Assembly: GCA_023079485.1 (NCBI GenBank) | Contig: CM041108.1 | Span: 3,658,001-3,722,000, forward strand | Length of the DNA stretch: 64,000 nucleotides | Source of the DNA: Archilochus colubris | Lineage: Eukaryota; Chordata; Aves; Apodiformes; Trochilidae | Direction: 5' to 3' | Shown: in pieces, positions 10,423 to 22,180 of the stretch | Position numbering within the stretch: the stretch's first letter is position 1 | Layout of the letters: every line of letters starts with the position of its first letter | Notes under the pieces: generated by a model | What the model saw: the letters and a program-made list of their open reading frames with translations, nothing else | What the model was told of the DNA's origin: nothing | Databases searched by the model: none | Translations under genes and position numbers: made by a program

Positions 10423-13400
10423 TGATTAAGTACCTGGGCACTGATGCTGTGGGGCATTCAGATTGAAGGAGGCTTCTATAGGAAGCAACTATTTTCCCAT
10501 GAAAGTTTCAAACAGAAGGAAAATAAGTTGCTAGCACAGAAAGAAAAGAGATTTTTGGGTTTGGATTTTTTTTTCCCCTGAAATTATTTTTCTGGGGTTT
10601 TTTTTCAGAAGTTATTTGCAAAGAAACCTTTTAATTTGAGTTGACTCTGTTCCCTGCCTGCCTGTGGAAGGTCTTGCATTGTGCAGAAGAGATTTTAAAT
10701 GTCACTAATCCAGCAAGAGGAAATGGGATTCTTGAGCTGAGTGCTGTGACACTCCCCTGGTGAGGGGGAATTCAGGTGCCAGGCCCTGTTCTGAGCACTT
10801 CTTCTTGGTTTTGTCCTATGGCTGTTCAGTGCAAAGGAAAAAAATATTGTTGAATAAAATCTACTGTGTTTGCAAATATATATATGTGACAAATATCTAT
10901 CTTTAAAGGCATTGCCTTCAAGTTCACTGACAGGTGGGAATTTCTGCATGCATTCATAACAGAAATCTGTTTTAAACCACCCAGGGGGTGTAATCCTGTG
11001 TACTTTGTAAGTTGTTCTTTGCTGTGGTTGCTGCTTCTGAGGTACTTTTGGTGTTTTGACAGGTCAGGAAGCAGGGAAAGAAGAAAGTATACTCCAGCAT
11101 CTCCTTGCACTGTGCAGCAGGAATAGCAGAGCACCATCTATGGCTCTGGCTTTGTAATATTAAAATTGCATCTTAAGTAGCTGGGCTTTTTCTTCTGATG
11201 TATAGGTTATATTCGTGGGCGAGTTTCATTAATGATTATAATTTAATTGCAGAAATTTCTTGCATGCTGATAGAAGAATAGGCCCCCTGTGTAAGTGTCT
11301 GAAACATTCTGGAGTGTTTTTTCCTCTTCTGCTCTTAGTATCATGGCTTGTTTCTTTAAAAGTTGTTTTTATGTAATAATTATTTGTTTAAATGTCATAA
11401 AAGCTACGGATCCTGCAAACACCACTAGGTGTAGCACTCAATACCAAGAGTTTTGGTCCTGCTGACTCCTTTTCTAATTATGTATTTATGGCAGGAGTAC
11501 CTTTGAAAGTGGTTTCTGAGTAAGCACGAGACAAAATTCTGCTTGCCTGAAAGGTTTACTGAGCTGTGTCTGTATTTATTGCATTTACCTCTGTGAGAAA
11601 TGAAAGGTTTTCTCTTCCCTAGCACTTGCCAAGGAAGTTACTTCAAGGTCTGTAGTGATGTGGAGCTGGGTGAATTCATTCAGGCAACTTTAAAACTAGT
11701 AAATCAGTAAAGGGGCTGATCAAACCCCAAAGTATTACATGCAGTGGTTGTAGTGCAGGGGGTGAAGTGGTGATGATAGCCACATAAATAGACAACAGCA
11801 TTTGCAGGGCAAGGTGCTTTAAAATTCATGGGACATAAGACAAACACACCATGACACTTGCTTTGACCCTGCAAACTACTTAGCCAGGATAAGCTAGACA
11901 AGTTCCCAACAGCCCAAGAAAGGATGAGGGAGATATTAAGAAGAAAGGAGAGTTCTTGGAATAAATCAGCTCTCAGGCAGTTGCCCAAAAGGGGAGGGAA
12001 TATGTACTGGATGGAAAAAAAAAAAATCCAACAAACCAGCAGATGTTTTCAGGTGAAAGTTAAAAATCAATTGGTGCAAGCTTGGGAATTTCTGGATAAA
12101 TACATTTGGATAGTAAAGTATCAATGCATTAAAAGTGAACTTTTCATAGTGCCACCTTTAATGATGTATTCCATTAACTCTTTCAGAGGGGATGATAAAC
12201 GAGCTAGCTTTCTCTTTCTCACTCTTGTCAAATAAAATACTATGGCAGTAGAGCAAGGTTCCTCAAATCAAGGTGGTTATACTTGAAATACTCCATCTGG
12301 GACCACCTTGCAGCTTCAGAGCTACAAGATTTAGGGACTCCCTAAATCACAGCTGCTCCTTGGGGGAAGTCTGTTGACTTTCACATTGTTCCATGCCTTT
12401 GCAAAGTGCTTGGAGAACCCTTAGCAAAGCAATGATATCCCCAGAGGCAAACTGTTATAATCCTTGATATGTGAGGGCTTCAGAAAAATCTCATAAAAAT
12501 CAAACATTGATATGGTTCTGTTATTGTAAATCTCAGAAATGAAGTGAGAAAATTAAACTGTCACCCTTCTCCCCCTCTCTGCCACAGAGTGTTATGAGTT
12601 AAACACAGTGTTACATAAAGAAATGCAATATAAAATCCAGAGGTAAAGCTTAGCAATTCCTTCAGTGCTGCAGAATTTCACTTTATAAATGACTTTCCAC
12701 TCCTCTCACCCCACTCTGGTTCCAGAGCACTCTGCATGCTGGCAATGAAGACTTTTTTTGTTGGAGTGCCAAAGCTGAACTCACCAGCAACTTTAAGTGG
12801 AAAAAATGAAATGGATCCATTTGTTTCATGGGAGTGATGCATATCCTGTGAAAAGCTCTTGGAGATGAGATTTAAGGCAGACTGTACTGGCTTTTAACTA
12901 AGGGAGGTGATTAAGGAGATGGATATTATTGCTTGTTTTTTAATGTCTTGGCTCTGTTGTGTACATAGACAGCTGTCATTTTCCTCTGAAATATTTATGG
13001 ACAAAATATGGAACTTGATTGTGCTGCTAGCTTCTGGAAAGCACTTGGGAAGTGCTAAGTCTGGAGATTGGCATGTGGGAACTGGTAGACTGAGGTTCTA
13101 ATTCTGGCCAGCCACAGAGTAGGGTGTTGGATTTATTTTGGAAGAGCCCATCAAGGGAATGTAGCAGTTGCCTTTCAAAGAAATCTTCCATCTTTGCTAA
13201 GGCTGTATGATCAAGGAGAGCAGAAAGCCAAACACCTGACCTTGTCTGGGTTTTTGGAGGAGCTACAGAGAGATTTAGGGTGTAGTCTAATTCCTGTATC
13301 ACTGTGATGTCTGAAGAGTCCTGCCTTTTGCCCTGCCCCTTGCACTGCTCCTGGTGGTTATCATCTCCTCTTAACACTGCTGTGTCCAGCTGCTGATATT

Positions 13401-15451
13401 CCCTGCTCAACTGAGACATCCTGACCAGCCTGATGGCTTTGCAGGAATGAGGTACCAGTAAACTCATTAATCCTGTAGGGACTGATAAATGGCAAATCTT
13501 TTCCTGGTGGCAAAACCACATCCAACCTACCCACTAAGATGTAATGACTTCTAGTTGTACTTGGGCAGAAGCAAAACTCTAAATCTTTTTGTCTTCTCTC
13601 AGAAATTATGAAGAAATCTTCATTTTTCTTTTTTTTCTGATTTTTCTCCTTTTATTTTTTAAGCATCATGTCTTATTGGGGCTGAGATGTATTGAGAGGA
13701 GAGATGTAGCACAAATGATGTAGCTCAACTCCATCAGAAGCGTTGCACTTCACCAACATCTCTCTACAAGTATTTATCATATGTACCTATGCACACAAAA
13801 CATTTAGCTTTGAGACAGCTTTCTCCTCTGAGAGGGGAAAAATTAAATTCCCTGAGTCCAATGCTGTTGCTCATGCAGTTTGTCTTTTCTCCTCCCTCAA
13901 TCAACTTTATTTTGCCTGGAATAGAAAACTATAGGTTGTCATAGGAAATATTTGCTGTCATTTATTATCCAACAATAAGGCTCTGAAAAATCAGAGTTAA
14001 TCTGATTTGTGAAATTGGAAAGCATTACAGGTCAGGAGGAAACAAACTGTCCACATTTTTGAGAAATGCACAAGAAAAGTCAGCGAGCAAACGTGAACCA
14101 CAGCTCCCGATTCCTGGGAAACAGGAGATGATGGACTCCTGTTGTATTTTAGTAGATCTTAAAACTGGAAATGATATTTAGACAGCTTGCTCAACCTTTG
14201 TCCTGCAGTCATACAGTTCCACTCAGTTTGCTCTGGTACTTGTGATGCAGTGAGGTGATGTGTTGGGGACACCTCTCCTGGGGATGTTTGTGTACACACC
14301 ATTATCTGAAACCAGGCTGAGCTCTTCCACCTGTGTGGGCTCCTCACTGAGCATCTGGAGGAATGAGGTCTCCCAGGTCACATTTTTCTCAGCACAAGGT
14401 ATGAGAAAGCCTTGGCAAAGTAAATGGGGAAAAAAAGGCAAAAACACTTCCCCTGGGGCTTTTGCACAGCCTGATGGCTCTGGCTCACCACCTCTCCTCT
14501 GCAGAGCTTGGTGCTTGCAGGTAGTAGCTGGGAAGAGTGTCCTGGTAGGAAATCCATGCTGGAGAAGGTTTATCCTGAAGGTCTTCAGCCTCTGAGCTTT
14601 TCCTTTTAATTTTCTCCCCCTGTCCCTCTAAGGAGGGGAAGTGGGAGAGCAGCTGTGTGCCCAACCCACCACAATAGGCTCTAGAAGTCACCCCTGAATT
14701 ATCATTTTGTCAGCCAGCCCAGCCCAGATGCCCACAGCCTCTCTCAGGGTTGTTAAATGAGAAGCAGAAAGGACTGGATGATGTTTCACTAGACACTCAG
14801 GGGCAGAAAAGGCTTTTCTGCAGTTCCAGCAGGAACCTGGGAGCTCAGCTTCTGCTGAAAACCAATAGATTTGTGGCTTCTGAGTCAACTAAATCCTTTT
14901 GAAAAGATTCTCTGTAGCCAAAAGCTAACATTACAGTTGAGAGGACCCAAAGAGGAGCCCCACCCATCACAGTCTTTCTTTAATTTGTTCTTTCCTGCTA
15001 AGAATTGAAGGATGGATGCATCCAAACACCAAGAACTATGAAGAGGAGAGCCAGCAGACAGAATCCCTTGGGAAAATCTCTTCTTCCCTGTACTTCAAGT
15101 GGCCATGGGGACAAAATGAGCAGGTAGGGCTGAGCTCACCACACAGTAGTGCTGGCACATGGAGCAGTGCCTGCTGCTTGCATATGGTGGAAAAATCATG
15201 ATGCATCTCCAATTCCTCCGGGCAAAGAAGATGCTGTAAATAGCATGGCCAAGTTTCAAGCTCTCACAGTAGAGTGGGAAGCAATCCAGGCTTTTCTGGT
15301 GTCAGGAAGGAGAGCAAAAAATGCATTTTATGCATCCTAGGGGGAAAAGAGAAGGAAAGCTCCCTCAGCTGGAGTTGCTAGCTCTGGGAGGGGCAGCCAT
15401 TTGGCTCTCATTAGAAGTGGCAAGATCTGAAGGAACAATAGTTCTCCACTG

Positions 15452-15527
15452 GATCACAGAATTGTCACAGAATCACAGAACTGTCACAGTTGGAAAAGAC
15501 CTCTATGATCACTGAGTCCAACTGGAT
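15452..15527 (-). mobile_element. CR1 3'-tail fragment, minus orientation
   Basis: The segment has the reversed CR1 3' end: repeated TCACAGAAT units followed by GTTGGAAAAGACCTCTATGA and GATCACTGAGTCCAACTGG. Only the last 70-80 bases of an element are present. The sequence is of a different, older CR1 subfamily than the three longer copies here, which have GTTGGAAGGGACCTC. The boundary at the body side is approximate. Confidence 0.8.
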
Positions 15528-15993
15528 GTGTGTTGGTGGGCTCTGTCTCTCACCCTGGGAAGGACTGATCTCATGCCAGGGTCTGTTTCAGGTCTGTGCC
15601 TTAGGGCTCAGTTTACTGCTTAAACAGAATATGAGGGCAGCATCCCAAAACCCAAGTAGTTCCTCTGTCCAAAGCTTGTGCTGTTCCCTGTAGGCTTTTC
15701 ACTTATCCAGGCATTTCCCAGTTCTTGTCCTGACTCATGGATGCCTGGAGGAGACTGTGTTCTCCTCTCTCTATTGCTGAGGTCCATCTGTAAGTCACCT
15801 AATAGCTTCTAGGCATAGAAGATCTCTTTTTTCTTGCTCCTTTGCAATCCTGCCCAACTCTTTGTTCTTTAAAGGCCCTAATTGCAGAGCCTAAGTTTAA
15901 ATTCCTACTTAATTTAGTTTGAACTGTTACCTGGTGTGCCATAGTGCAATCCAATCTGAAAGCCTGCATTACGGGTAGGATCCATCCCTGTTT
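15528..15993. other. Noncoding spacer between two CR1 pieces
   Basis: No gene or clear repeat seen. The interval separates a minus-strand CR1 tail from a plus-strand CR1 copy. Confidence 0.6.
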
Positions 15994-16489
15994 CCCTCAA
16001 TTTAGGAAGGATATTGAGGTCCTGGAGCAGGTCCAAAGGAGGGCAACTAAGCTGGTGAAAGGATCCAGCAGAATTCCTGTGAGGAAGGGCTGAGGGAGCT
16101 GGGGGTGTTGAGGCTGGAGAAGAGGAGGCTCAGGGGAGACCTCATCACTCTCTCCAACTCCCTGAAAGGAGGTTGGAGCCAGGGGGGGGTTGGGCTCTTT
16201 TCCCAGACAACTCTCAGCAAGACAAGAGGGCACAAAGGTCTCAAGTTGTGCCAGGGGAGGTTTAGGTTGGAGATGAGAAAGAATTTCTTTCTGGAGAGGG
16301 TGATCAGGCATTGGAATGGGCTGCCCAGGGAAGGAGTGGATTCTCCGTGTCTGGAGATCTTTCCAAAGAGCCTGGATGTGGCACTGAGTGCCATGGGCTG
16401 GGAACCACGGGGGGAGTGGATCAAGGGTTGGACTTGATGATCTCTGAGGTCCCTTCCAACCCAGCCCATTCTATGATTTTATGATTCTA
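15994..16489 (+). mobile_element. CR1 LINE retrotransposon, 5'-truncated copy 2
   Basis: A shorter 5'-truncated CR1 copy covering the last half kilobase. It begins with the reverse-transcriptase segment [19 protein letters not shown], then shifts frame. From 16105 a 110-codon open stretch carries [32 protein letters not shown] and GLPREGVDSPCLEIFPKSLD up to a stop before the untranslated tail. The 3' end is CTATGATTTTATGATTCTA. Compared with copies 1 and 3 it has one extra G near 16256 and three extra bases near 16230, which keep this last segment in a single frame. It has lost most of the element and should be inactive. Confidence 0.95.
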
Positions 16490-19188
16490 AGTAATCCTAT
16501 TGCAAGACAGGATATATGTAGCTGAGCTTCTCTCGAGGCCCAGGCATCATATGGTCCATATAGTTTTGAAATAATTCACCTGAGAGAAGAATTTTGTGAA
16601 CTTGAATGCCCCACATGGTTTTTCTTTTAGAAGAAAATTGGAGGTAGAGTGGTTTCCATTTGGACAGAGGACACGTCTGAGAGTTCGGCCAACGCTGTGC
16701 TGAATAAATCCTTGTGCCAACTGCTTAGGGGTAATTAGGCATGAAGGCAATCAGCAGTCTGCTCCCTCCATGGTGACTCAGACAGCACATTTCCAATGTG
16801 CCTTAGCATCCAGGGCTTCAGTGCTGTGGGACTCCCAAGGAAAATGCATCCTGAGCACCCAGCAGCTTTGGGGTACCCAGGAGCTCTGTCTCAGGAGTGT
16901 TTTGGGGAGGAGATGCTGTCCTTGTGTTGCTGTCCCTCACACTGTGATGATGAAGCACACACCTAAGGTGCTTCAGTGCCATTGTTTTGGCTCCTAAGTT
17001 TGGAATTCAAGCTCCTCAGTGCCCCCTTTTCATCTTAGCTGGGTGAAGGAAGTGGAAATGAGCAGCTGAGGACAAGCAGAGTGTCTAAAATCACCCTTGG
17101 GTTCACCATTTCCTCCAAGCTCGAGGTTAATGCCTTGTAGTCATAAATAAGATGCACTGGCCACCTCCTTTCTGTGTCTCAGGCTTCATGAACACCTCAT
17201 AGGTTTATCTCTTGCCACAGCCAAGAAAAGTGTTGGAGAGATGGTCTGGATGTGGTCCAGAGATAAAATTCTGATTTAGCTGCCTGCTAGGAAGGCCCCT
17301 GTTAGTGTTAGGGACTTTCCTGGCCAAAGGGAAGTTTTGGGATGTGAAGTGGAAACATAACAAAGGGAAATGTCTTCTGGTTAGTGCATTTGGGTTTAAT
17401 TAGCCTGCCATGGATGCTTCTCCAAATCTGCAGGAAACTTTCTCTGGGGATTTCCAAAATCTCTTCAAATTCAGTACACTGGAAATAGAGCATGGCTTTT
17501 TTTTTTTTTCCAGCAGTTTCAAGACTATTTCTTTTATGATCTTGAATGAAAACCAAGAAGAGCAGGGATGTGTGTGTTTTTTTTTTAAAAAACCCAACAA
17601 CACACCCAGCTTTGTTGCACTTAAGAGCAAAGGAACAAAGTATTATGGCTTTTAAAATTTCATGAGGACACTTGGTGTTTTTATGAAGGCTGTGACACAG
17701 CAGTTGGGGCCAGCATTGACTTCATTACAAAAAAGCTGAATTTCTGGGCCTATTGTGGAGAATTGTGATGGGAGAGCTAAGTGTAACCTCAAGGAAAAAA
17801 TTGGAAAGCAACTGAAAAGCTCAAAATATAATGAAAACCTTTAAGAAGAACAGATGCAATTTTGTGGAATGGCTTTTCTTTAGCAGCTCTTGTGAATTTG
17901 GTGAGGAGGGGGGTTTCTGCTGCACAGCATGGGAACACTCAGGCATTGTAAGTGGCAAATTGAAGTGCCAAAACCAGTCTGTCCTGTACAGGTCACTGAA
18001 GTAGACACAGCTCTTGCCTGAAAACATTTGTAATCTAAAACCCCAGCACTGAAGGTAATGGCAAAACTCCATCTGATTGCAAACGGAACAGGATTAGGCA
18101 CTAACTAAATAAAAGCTGCTCTTTTTTTCCTTTTTTTTTTTTATTTATTTCTCTTTTTTGGCCTGTGACAAATTCAAAAAACTTTTTGTTCAGGAATCCA
18201 GTGACCTTTTTTTTTTTTTTTCCTGAAAAACTTCTTTCTGCAGCACTCTTTAGAGCAGGTTTGGAAAAGAGAAGATTTGAAAGAGAACTCCCATCTGTTA
18301 TTGCAGCATTTAATCATTCTTTAAAAGCCAGTGCAGTTTTATTTTCTCTGGGGAGTCAGCAGCATTAGCTGAAGCATAAAGCAAACTAGACCAAGTGGAG
18401 AAAAAACTCACCCTGATGTCCTGTTTGACAAACTGACCTGCAGGTCACAACCTGAGTTTATTGATCTGTGGGGCCTTGTCTGGGTGTCGGGCATGTTTTC
18501 TGGACTTTGGTTTCAGCTGCATTCCTGACTTCTGAAAGAGTAGGGGGTGTGGATTTCTACTAGGAGTAACCACTGGGAAGGAAGTAATGTTCATTAAGTG
18601 CAGGCAGTGCAGGACTAAGCATGCTCAGTGAAAAAGCTTTTTCTCCTTTGCCTGTCAAGCCCTAGGTTTGAACTCATTCCAGAATGCCGGATTTACTTTG
18701 CACGGAGAAACAGTACCTGGCTGGACTGCATTTTTCTTGCCCTCCTTAGGCACTGGAAGCTTGGAAACAAAATATTCTCTTGCTGCCCTCTCAGTCATGC
18801 AGGGTGCCTGCCTCCTGCAGTGGATAAGGAAGAAAAACTTTGCTACCTGTGAAAATGAAGACTTCTTAGGTCAGTAAGAGGGGTGCCAAGAAACTTAACT
18901 TTTCCAGCAGCTTTGGGTTGCTGAACTCCTGCTTTTGTTTTCTGCTCTGCTCTGTCCCTTCCCATCTGTAGCAGAGCTGAACTTTCAGAAAAGTTTAGCA
19001 GCTTTCTGATTGTTCAGCCTCTCTGCTAAGGTAAACTTGTTTTAAGTGGGAATATTATGAGATTTGTGGGGTGCTGAGCTTAAGTTTTGAAAAAACTGAG
19101 TTGCTGGTAGCACAGGGCTTTGTTTTCTTTACTTTTTCTTCTCTTTCTTCTTTTCAGTGGTTCCTGTAAATTCAATCCTTTGCTTCCA

Positions 19189-19208
19189 GTGTGTGTGTGT
19201 GTGTGTGT
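19189..19208. repeat. (GT)10 microsatellite
   Basis: An uninterrupted dinucleotide repeat of ten units, followed by a T-run. It is likely to vary in length between individuals. Confidence 0.9.
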
Positions 19209-22129
19209 TTTAAAAGACTGTTCCCCCCTCTCTCCCCGCCCTCTCCCTTAGAGCTGAAAATGAGACTCGTTCTTGAATAATAAACTCTATATGTTATCAA
19301 GCAAATCTTGTGGCTTGTTCATGTGATCATTTCCAGCCTGAGCAGAAATGTTTTGCCTTTTAATACATTTGTAGCTCTTTCTGCAAAAAAGAATTGCAAA
19401 GCTGCTAGCAGAGGGGTGAGAGAAAGCAATTTTATTTGATAACAACTGTTTTAATATCATAGGTTTTGCTCTTTTAAGTGCTCTCTACTTTTTGGTTTTA
19501 AAGACTCATATTGAGAACTCCCATCTCTTGAGGTTTCAAAATATTCCCAACCTCAGAAAGGGAGAGAATATTTTTTTTATTTTTTTTTTTTTGAGATTTT
19601 GTGCTGTCTAATGGAGATTCTTTTCTGAACGTAGGCCAAGTGGGCAAGAAACAAAATGACCACTGAGTAAGAAGTGAAATGGACTCAAATAATTAGAACC
19701 TGTCTGCAGTTAATGTTGGTTTCCAGTAGGTTAGAAATAGTTGGCAGATTTCTGTATTAAGTTTTGGCCTCTGATGTTCAGAATGGTTATATTGCTAATC
19801 AAAAATCAGCATTTCCTCTTCTAAGTCGAAAGAGTATATACAGCCTTCAATATTTGAATTACATGTATTTTATTAAATTGAGATAATCGAAGAAATAACT
19901 ACGTAGAAATGTGAAATCTGGGGATTTAAAAGCTCTGTATTTATTATTTGGTTCATTTCCATGTGAAGGATCTCAGTGAGAAAAAAGGGCAGCAGGTCAG
20001 TCCTGGTGCCTGCTCCTGGTTACAGGATGAGTATCTGCAATATCTACAATATCTGCACAAACTCCACCGAGTTATGTTGCTGCTCCTCACTCCCAGCTGA
20101 AAACTGCAGGAAAAACCCTCAGCCTCTCTTTGCAAAGGGTGAAAGTTGAGCAGACATAGCAGAGCTTGGGCTACACCAGGTCTCCCAGCTGCTTCCCAGT
20201 GGGATTCCCTGCTGCGTGGACATGGAAAGATGGGGAGCAGTCAGGCCAAGCAGAAGGGATCTGCCAAGGACCAAAGCTAAAGCTCTTTCCTTATCTTTAT
20301 CCCCTGAGATCCAAGGGAGTTTTGCATGAGTTAAGACTGGGAAAATTTCTGTGCATCTTTCCCCTTCTTTGCTTGAACAACCTGCAGGAGTTTCTGGGCT
20401 CAGGCAGGGTTGTGCTGCAGATGGATGTGGGCTCAGGGTGGTCCCAGCCTGGGCTCCCCCTTGGCTGTGTTCACCACCTCCATTTCCTTAGCTGGGAAAC
20501 AGGGAAGGAGACTGGGAGGGTCTTTTGTGAGGTCCTTTGCATATTTATGGAATAAAGGTGCCTTGTACGTGCTGAGAAGTGATAAGCCCAGGCTGCAAAA
20601 CTGCACGTTCAGATTTGGGTTTAGAATGCTAACTTTTGGTCCTCATGTTTAACTTAAGGTCCATATGTTTAACTTAAGACCCCTTTAGTGACAGTGGAAA
20701 GGCAAAACGTTGTCCTTATTAGGGACAATAATGTCCTTACTGTCCTTATCCAGGCACAAAGAACATGGCCTCCCCCATCCTATTGTTAGTTTTCAGGTAC
20801 CCAAATCCATTGGCTTTTTTGAGGTTTCTGCTTCACGTGGAAAATATAATTAGGGACAGGAAATGTCTCTGAATTATTTAATTTCCCCTCCTAGGGTTCA
20901 GATTTTGCAGTTTATAGGCTTGCAGAAGTTGTAAGTGGAAAACAACTCTAAGGCCACGAAACCTTAACAACCCTACCTGTGACATACAGCAGTAAAGTCC
21001 ATTAAATCAGCAAGATTTTGGCCAATAAACTTCTCATCCATCTTTATCTTCATCCTTCACCTTCCCAGGTATTCCTGAGGCAAGGCCACTACTATTCATT
21101 GGCTGAAGTGAAATCCTTCTTTCCTTTTAAAACAGGGGAGGGGAATTCCATAGTTCTTGGAAAGGCTCTGATCTCTCTAAGGTTTCATTTACCTTCAGAG
21201 TGGAGCAAGCTGTTGCAAATGTGTGTAGTGTGGTTTTCTGCCTTTCATTTGTGTGGCTTTTTGAAGAAATCAAATGGGGAAAAACTTCCAATGTACTTTT
21301 CCTCTCTGAGGTCAATCTGTGATCTTGCTCTTTGAGATGCTCAGAGCATTTGAGCACCAGAATGTCAAGACCCATCTGAAACACCTTGGCTAAGTCACTC
21401 AGAAAAGCAAGCCAGCTGGTATCCAGACCCCAAATGGGGTTAGAGATACCCCCATGTATCTCTAATGGGTCATTCTTGACCTAGAGATGCTAAATGTGAT
21501 CTGTTCAGATAATGTGCCCTTGTGACTGCTGGAATGTTCTCCAGAACTGGGCAGGACATTCCATATTGATAAGCAGAGTGAAGTATAAAACAAATAGGAG
21601 ATGATTTATTTTAAGAGAAAGCTGCACTAGGTGATGTTGCATCTCTTCTGAGGAAGCACAGAGTTTTCACTACCTGTCAGAACACACAACTGCATTTTTT
21701 CATGTCTAGCATAGAAGTGCAGGGCAGAAGCTGCTAATGGTACCTGTAGCTGCAGGGAATGAGGAGCCTTTTTTTTTTTTTCCTATGGAAGCATTTAACC
21801 TTTTCACCAGTGGAGTTTTCACAGCTTTAGCACTTTGGGGGAACTCTTCACTCTGGAATGAATCAATCTCTTTCTGTTCTCTGTGCTGGGTTCAAGGAGT
21901 CATCTGAAGATGCAGAGACCTTCAGAGCAGAAGCAGCAAAACACAGATGATTTCTGAGGAACACTTTTCCTCCAGGTGTTGGTTTTACTGTATTTTTTCC
22001 CTAGAAGTCAGGAGGGTGCTGCAGGTATTGCTGTGTGTTTGAGGGACAGGACAGTGACTTTAAGCAGCATCCTTTAGTGCAGCACTGGTACTGATAGGGA
22101 ATTTCTCCATTTTTTTTTTTTTTTTACAG

Positions 22130-22180
22130 GTAGAAATGAAAACAATTCTATTCACCTTATTGCTCAAGGACTCCAGAAAT
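22130..22180 (+). other. Candidate 51-nt cassette exon (weak)
   Basis: A strong acceptor-like signal, a T-run of about 16 ending in ACAG, stands directly before this segment, and a consensus donor GTAAGT follows at 22181. The segment is 51 bases, a multiple of three. It is open in two of three frames, starting VEMKTILFTLLLKDS in one and RNENNSIHLIAQGLQK in another. I do not recognise either peptide. Chance pairs of splice-like signals are frequent in 64 kb, so this is only a candidate. Confidence 0.15.

Larger units (their letters stand above)
9229..15451. other. Noncoding stretch with small local repeats, no gene seen
   Basis: No supported gene. Open frames of up to 164 codons (minus strand, 13027-13521) show no recognisable family and no codon-like conservation that can be judged here. 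The only structured items I found are a 25-bp tandem duplication at 9959-10008 and a perfect hairpin at 10396-10422. Confidence 0.6.

Noticed and set aside
13027..13521. 164-codon open frame, minus strand
   Set aside because: No recognisable family and no supporting signals.
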